64,000 nucleotides of DNA from Candidatus Dactylopiibacterium carminicum (GTDB lineage Bacteria > Pseudomonadota > Gammaproteobacteria > Burkholderiales > Rhodocyclaceae), in contig NZ_MDUX01000005.1 in NCBI RefSeq assembly GCF_014736495.1, positions 1 to 64,000 on the forward strand. The letters run 5' to 3'. Positions 59,818 through 64,000 of this stretch are shown here, one piece after another. The notes under the pieces are model-generated. The model was given only the letters and a program-made list of their open reading frames with translations, was not told the DNA's origin and did no database searches. Each line of letters starts with the position of its first letter. Position 1 is the stretch's first letter. The translations under genes and the position numbers were made by a program.

Positions 59818-60843
59818 TCAGGTGCTTTCGCGTTGTACCAGCTGGTGCCTCAGCGGCGGCAGTTCGATGTGTGGCGGCTCTTCGCCGTACAGCGCAGCAA
59901 CCTCGCGCACCAGTGCCAGTACCGCATGTTCGCCGTGACGGTGCTTGTCCTGGATCACGGTCGTCAGCGGCGGATGAAAGCAAGCGCTTTCGAGAATATT
60001 GTCGAAGCCCACCATCGCCAGATCCTGCGGCACCGGGATACCACGACGGTGCGCCGCAAGCAGAGCGCCCAGCGCCATGCGGTCGTTGCCGACGAAGACG
60101 GCATCCAGGTCCGGTACGCGATTCAGCAGACGTTGCATGGCGGCCTCCCCCGAGAGGGGAGACCAGTCGCCCGCCTCGACCCAGGCATCCAGTGCGGGCA
60201 GGCCGGCTGCTTCGAGTGCCGTGCGCCAGCCCCGGATACGCTCGCGTGCTACCCACCAGCCTTGCGGCCCGCTAACGTGGCCGATGCGTGTGCGCCCGGC
60301 CGAGATCAAAGCCTGCGTGGCGACAAAGGCGCCCTCGGCGTTGTCGAAACTCACGGTACTGATGCCCGGACGCGGTTCGGTGGACATGAACAGCACCGGC
60401 ACACCGATGCGGCGCAGCCGCTCGGCATTGATCCAGTCGCTGCGGCCGTCGGCATCCGGGATGGCCCACAGCACGCCGTCGATTTCCATGTCGGTGAGGC
60501 CGAGCAGCAGTTTCTCGACGGTTTCGGCGCTGGGGTTGGCCAGCGTGCGCAACATCAGCGAGTAGCCCAGGGCCTGTGCCTGTTGCGCTGCGCCCTGGTA
60601 GAGCTCGGTGGCGAGGAAGCCCGTATTGGAGCCAACTACGGCCAGCGTGTGGCTGCGCCCGTGGCAGAGCGTGCGGGCTGACACGCTGGGGCGATAGCCG
60701 AGCTGCTCGATGACGGTCAGCACATGCTGGCGGGTTTCCTCGGCCACATCCTGGCGACCGTTTACCACGCGTGACACCGTTTGTTTCGAAACCTGGGCGG
60801 CCGCAGCCACATCCACGAGCCTGACCCGGCTTTTCTTGAGCAC
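59818..60843 (-). CDS. LacI-family transcriptional regulator
   Basis: Repressor of 341 residues: N-terminal helix-turn-helix VRLVDVAAAAQVSKQTVSRVVNGRQDVAEETRQ (about 7-40) and a sugar-binding sensor domain (AVVGSNTGFLATELYQGAAQQ to VGFDNILESACFHPPLTTVIQDK). The start is GTG at 60843, preceded by AGAGGG. Two palindromes GTTCCCGGGAAC in the divergent intergenic region, 75 bp apart, are its likely operators. It probably controls the divergent PL11-like gene and transporter in response to a pectin oligosaccharide or sugar. Confidence 0.93.
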   Translation of the reverse strand: MLKKSRVRLVDVAAAAQVSKQTVSRVVNGRQDVAEETRQHVLTVIEQLGYRPSVSARTLCHGRSHTLAVVGSNTGFLATELYQGAAQQAQALGYSLMLRTLANPSAETVEKLLLGLTDMEIDGVLWAIPDADGRSDWINAERLRRIGVPVLFMSTEPRPGISTVSFDNAEGAFVATQALISAGRTRIGHVSGPQGWWVARERIRGWRTALEAAGLPALDAWVEAGDWSPLSGEAAMQRLLNRVPDLDAVFVGNDRMALGALLAAHRRGIPVPQDLAMVGFDNILESACFHPPLTTVIQDKHRHGEHAVLALVREVAALYGEEPPHIELPPLRHQLVQREST

Positions 60844-60948
60844 CTTGTTCCCTCTGTTCGTGTTGCTTCAGGCTGGATTGTGCCTTGAGTTGGTTAGGTT
60901 TTGGCAAGTGTCGTGCCAGTTGCTGGACAGACTCACTATAAAACTTTC

Positions 60949-60962
60949 CGTTCCCGGGAACG
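60949..60962. promoter_or_regulatory. LacI-type operator 1
   Basis: Perfect palindrome CGTTCCCGGGAACG, 106 bp before the LacI gene and 107 bp before the divergent 61069 gene. Confidence 0.85.
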
Positions 60963-61024
60963 GTTTTCTTTAAATAGGGTGTAGTATGAAAAAACGGATT
61001 CAGCGGGAATGATTGTTGAGAATT

Positions 61025-61036
61025 GTTCCCGGGAAC
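61025..61036. promoter_or_regulatory. LacI-type operator 2
   Basis: Perfect palindrome GTTCCCGGGAAC, 33 bp before the 61069 gene; identical core to operator 1, allowing repression by looping. Confidence 0.85.
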
Positions 61037-61068
61037 GAAAGTCTGTAAAAGACTAAAGAAAGTGAAAA

Positions 61069-63081
61069 ATGAGCACCCAAACGATATTCAGCGACCATTT
61101 CGACGCGTTCCGCATCGGCCCCTTCCCTTATGACCCGAAACACTCGGCCATCGGCGAGTATCACTACTGGCCCACCGAGGGCTTCAAGGGTGCCTGGCAC
61201 GACCCCGTCGTCTGGTATGGCTGGCTCGGTCCGAGCTGGATCGTCACCGAGAACGAGGGCGCCAAATACATGGAGCAGACGCGTCTGCAAGTGGCGATCA
61301 CCGACCACTGGCCGACGCTCACCGCTGGCGAGACCAGCTGGCGCGACTATACCGCCGGCGTGACGATCCGTCCGCTCGCCACCGATTCACACATCGGTCT
61401 TGCCTTCCGCTACGTTCATGCACGCAGCTATTACTTCCTGGGATTCGAAGGAGGCCAGCTCCGCTTGCTGCGCCGCGACCAGGAAGTGGTGCATGAATTG
61501 GCTTCAGTGCCCTGCGCCATCGACAGCGACACCCATTACCGGTTGGAGGTTCGTTGCGAGGGATCGCGGCTTGTGGGTGTCCTCGACGGCGTGGAGTATC
61601 TCGCCGTCGAGGACAACGCCCTCGATGCCGGCAAGGTCGCGCTGATCGCCCGGGTGCCTGCGCAGTTCACGGCCGTGGAGGTCGGCATGGGGCCGGCTGC
61701 GCATCAGGCCTGGCTGACTGCCGAAGCGCAGGCTGCATGCGAGCTCGCCGAGCTACGTGCGCACTATCCGCAACCCCGTCTGTGGAAGACCATCGACCTG
61801 CAGGATTTTGGCACCGGGCGCCAGATCCGTTTTGGCCACCTGACTGGCGACGGCACGATGCACATCGTGCTCGCCCAGCATCAGAAGCGCGGCTACAAGG
61901 ATGCCTATGCGCACATCAGCTGCCTCACCGCCATCGATCTCGATGGCCGGGTGCTGTGGCAGATCGGCACGCCCAGTACCGAGCCGGATCACGCCATCGT
62001 CTCCTGCGACCTGCCGCTCCAGCTCCACGACATCGATGGCGACGGCGCCGACGAGGTGATCGTTTCGCGCGACTTCAAGCTGATGATCCTCGACGGGGCG
62101 ACGGGCAAGGTGCGCCGCTCCATTCCCACGCCGCGCTCGGATGTGCCGGATGAATCGCTGCACAGCCTGCCGCACAAGCACTATGCCTTCGATCGCGTGA
62201 ATATCGATGCCATCCGCATCTGCAATTTCCGCGGGCTGGACAAGCCGCGCGACATTCTCGTCAAGGATCGCTACAGCCGCCTGTGGGCCTATGACGATCA
62301 ACTGAATCTGTTGTGGCATTTCCACGAAGGCATCACCGGCCATTTCCCCTATACCGCCGACATCAATGGCGACGGGCGTGAGGAAATGTTCGTCGGCTAC
62401 CACCTCGTGAATGCCGATGGCCAGTTGCAGTGGACGTTGCCTGTGCCGACCGACCACACCGACGAAATTCTGATCGGTCGCTGGAATCCTGCCTGCCCGG
62501 CAGAGCAGATCGCCATCGCTTCAGGGGACGAAGGCTTCATGATCGCCAGTCTGGAAGGCGAGATCCTGGTGAAGGAAATGATCGGCCACGCCCAGCGCAT
62601 CAGCACCGGCAACTATCGGCCGGATCTGCCCGGGCTGGAGCTGAGCGTGACGACCTATTGGGGCTACCAGGGAATCATCTATCTCTACGACTGCGAGGGG
62701 AATTTGCTGCACGCGTTCGAGCCCACCAGCAACGGCAATCTGATCACCCCGGTCAACTGGACCGGCGACGGGCACGACCTGCGCCTGCTGCATGGCAACC
62801 GCGATCACGGCGGGCTCATAGATGCTTGGGGACGCCGCGTGGTGGTGTTCCCGGATGACGGTCACCCGGATCTGTGCGCCGAGGTGGTCGGCCTCACCGG
62901 TGACGCACGCGACGAGATCGTGCTGTGGGATCAACGCCGGATGTTCATCTACACGCAGGATCGGCCCGCCAAGGGGCCTGTCTGCACCCCGAGGAAATAT
63001 CCCCATTACAACGCCTCGAACTATCGCGGCGAATACCACTATCCGCAGCCTGTCGCGGGCGAGGCGGAGGCCGGGTCGTGA
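61069..63081 (+). CDS. Cytoplasmic PL11-like beta-propeller protein with LamG-like domain
   Basis: A 670-residue protein without signal peptide. Residues about 1-215 resemble a concanavalin-type (LamG/DUF1080-like) jelly roll (WRDYTAGVTIRPLATDSHIGLAFRYVHARSYYFLGF), and the rest a beta-propeller with calcium-binding-type repeats DIDGDGADEVIV (about 320), DINGDGREEMFVG (about 430) and TGDARDEIVLW, as in rhamnogalacturonan lyases of family 11. Catalytic identity is uncertain. LacI operators precede it and a solute-binding protein gene follows after 136 bp, so it probably acts on an imported pectic oligosaccharide. Confidence 0.68.
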   Translation: MSTQTIFSDHFDAFRIGPFPYDPKHSAIGEYHYWPTEGFKGAWHDPVVWYGWLGPSWIVTENEGAKYMEQTRLQVAITDHWPTLTAGETSWRDYTAGVTIRPLATDSHIGLAFRYVHARSYYFLGFEGGQLRLLRRDQEVVHELASVPCAIDSDTHYRLEVRCEGSRLVGVLDGVEYLAVEDNALDAGKVALIARVPAQFTAVEVGMGPAAHQAWLTAEAQAACELAELRAHYPQPRLWKTIDLQDFGTGRQIRFGHLTGDGTMHIVLAQHQKRGYKDAYAHISCLTAIDLDGRVLWQIGTPSTEPDHAIVSCDLPLQLHDIDGDGADEVIVSRDFKLMILDGATGKVRRSIPTPRSDVPDESLHSLPHKHYAFDRVNIDAIRICNFRGLDKPRDILVKDRYSRLWAYDDQLNLLWHFHEGITGHFPYTADINGDGREEMFVGYHLVNADGQLQWTLPVPTDHTDEILIGRWNPACPAEQIAIASGDEGFMIASLEGEILVKEMIGHAQRISTGNYRPDLPGLELSVTTYWGYQGIIYLYDCEGNLLHAFEPTSNGNLITPVNWTGDGHDLRLLHGNRDHGGLIDAWGRRVVVFPDDGHPDLCAEVVGLTGDARDEIVLWDQRRMFIYTQDRPAKGPVCTPRKYPHYNASNYRGEYHYPQPVAGEAEAGS

Positions 63082-63217
63082 GGCCTGACCCGGTTGTTGT
63101 GCGGCCCGCGGACGTATTGCATGGGGCGAAAGCAGCCTGAGAGCTGTGCCCGAGCTGTCTCCGGCAGATCAGAGAGGCCGGAGACCTGTTCAAGCATCGA
63201 CAACAAAGGAGACGTTC

Positions 63218-64000
63218 ATGAGCATCATCCGAACACAGGGCGTGGCCCTCGGGCTGCTGGGCTGTCTTGCACTGTCCGCACCCGCACTGGCCTACCAGGA
63301 GGCGCCGCTGCTCGGGCAGCGTGTGAAGGCCGGCGAGTTGCCCGTACTGGCCAGCCGCCTGCCGGCACAACCCGAGGTCGTCAAGCCGCTGGACCGCGTC
63401 GGTAGCTTCGGTGGCACCTTGCGCACCGCGATCCGCGCCAGTGGTGACCACAACGCCATCCTGCGCCTGGTGGGCAACCAGGGGCTGCTGCGCTGGAGCA
63501 CGGACTTCAACGATGTGGTGCCGAATGTGGCCGAGAGCCTGGCGATCAATGCCGACGCCAGCGAATACACCTTCAAGCTGCGCCGTGGCATGAAGTGGTC
63601 CGACGGCTCGCCCTTCACGGCGGATGATGTGCTGTTCTCCATGAAAGATCTGATCGGCAACGAGGAGTTCATCTCCAAGCCGCCCTCGGCCTACGTCACC
63701 AACGGCAAGTTCGCCGAAATCACCAAGATCGATCCCTATACCGTGCGCTTCAAGTTCGCCGCGCCCTACCTGGCGTTTCGCGAAGCGCTGGCGTTGCCGG
63801 TGAATCAGCATCCCACGCTGTATCAGAAAAAGTACTGCTCGCAATTTCACCCGAAGTACAACCCGAGCGTGAGCCAGCAGTTCCGTGGGGCCAACGTGCA
63901 GGACTGGGCGGCGCTGATGCGCATCAAGTGCGGTGACATCGAACTGCCCACGCGCTGGGGCAACGTCGAGCGGCCCACGCTGGATCCGTGGATCATCAAG
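63218..64000 (+). CDS. ABC transporter substrate-binding protein, family 5 (partial)
   Basis: N-terminal 261 residues of a periplasmic oligopeptide/oligosaccharide-type binding protein, cut by the window end. Signal peptide to about SAPALA; then the family pattern VPNVAESLAINADASEYTFKLRRGMKWSDGSPFTADDVLFSMKDLI. AAAGGAG precedes the ATG. Family 5 binds peptides, but members in carbohydrate loci bind oligosaccharides, and its position after the LacI-controlled PL11-like gene favours a pectic or plant-derived ligand. Permease genes should follow outside the window. Confidence 0.9.
   Translation, partial: MSIIRTQGVALGLLGCLALSAPALAYQEAPLLGQRVKAGELPVLASRLPAQPEVVKPLDRVGSFGGTLRTAIRASGDHNAILRLVGNQGLLRWSTDFNDVVPNVAESLAINADASEYTFKLRRGMKWSDGSPFTADDVLFSMKDLIGNEEFISKPPSAYVTNGKFAEITKIDPYTVRFKFAAPYLAFREALALPVNQHPTLYQKKYCSQFHPKYNPSVSQQFRGANVQDWAALMRIKCGDIELPTRWGNVERPTLDPWIIK

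Overview
The window is GC-rich DNA from a free-living or plant-associated diazotrophic betaproteobacterium. The nif layout (nifHDK-nifT-ferredoxin-nafY-DUF6129-cowN, with draT divergent from nifH and nifLA divergent from an Rnf operon) is what is seen in Rhodocyclales such as Azoarcus and its relatives. The species cannot be named from the sequence. No rRNA, tRNA, CRISPR array or phage module was found.

Region 1 (1-7.1 kb, mostly minus strand) handles molybdenum and nitrogenase support. It holds modE-modA-modB, with modB cut off by what looks like the end of an insertion sequence at the left edge. It also has a two-Mop-domain modG, a second ModA/ModB-like operon behind its own ModE box, a nifQ-modD pair behind a sigma-54 promoter, and draT. 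Region 2 (7.2-15 kb, plus strand) is the nitrogenase structural operon and its small accessory genes. Two of these genes I do not recognise. REP-like inverted repeats of the GTAGGG..CCCTAC type sit in several of its gaps. Region 3 (15.3-26.6 kb) holds nirK and azurin with an FNR-type site, a GNAT gene, rnfHEGDCBA, then nifL and nifA. The nifH, nifQ and rnfA promoters all carry a -24/-12 element and an upstream TGT-N10-ACA NifA site, so NifA appears to drive nitrogenase, its Mo supply and its electron donor together.

Region 4 (26.6-64 kb) is accessory and dominated by two themes. The first is pectin or rhamnogalacturonan use: a secreted PL1 pectate lyase with a polyserine linker, two divergent secreted esterases sharing an operator, a XylR-type regulator next to a GH140-like lipoprotein, and a LacI regulator divergent from a cytoplasmic PL11-like beta-propeller protein and a solute-binding protein. 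The second is a pair of paralogous loci (30.3-37.2 kb and 52.9-56.2 kb), each combining transglutaminase-like proteins, circularly permuted ATP-grasp and alpha-E domains. One locus has ATP-grasp and alpha-E fused and is followed by outer-membrane efflux and membrane-fusion genes. The other has them split and contains a transglutaminase-like protein lacking the catalytic cysteine. This chemistry is poorly understood and is the best candidate here for an undescribed system. Between these lie housekeeping genes: putA with a divergent Lrp-type regulator, a radical SAM gene, trmA, DUF3079 and DUF475.
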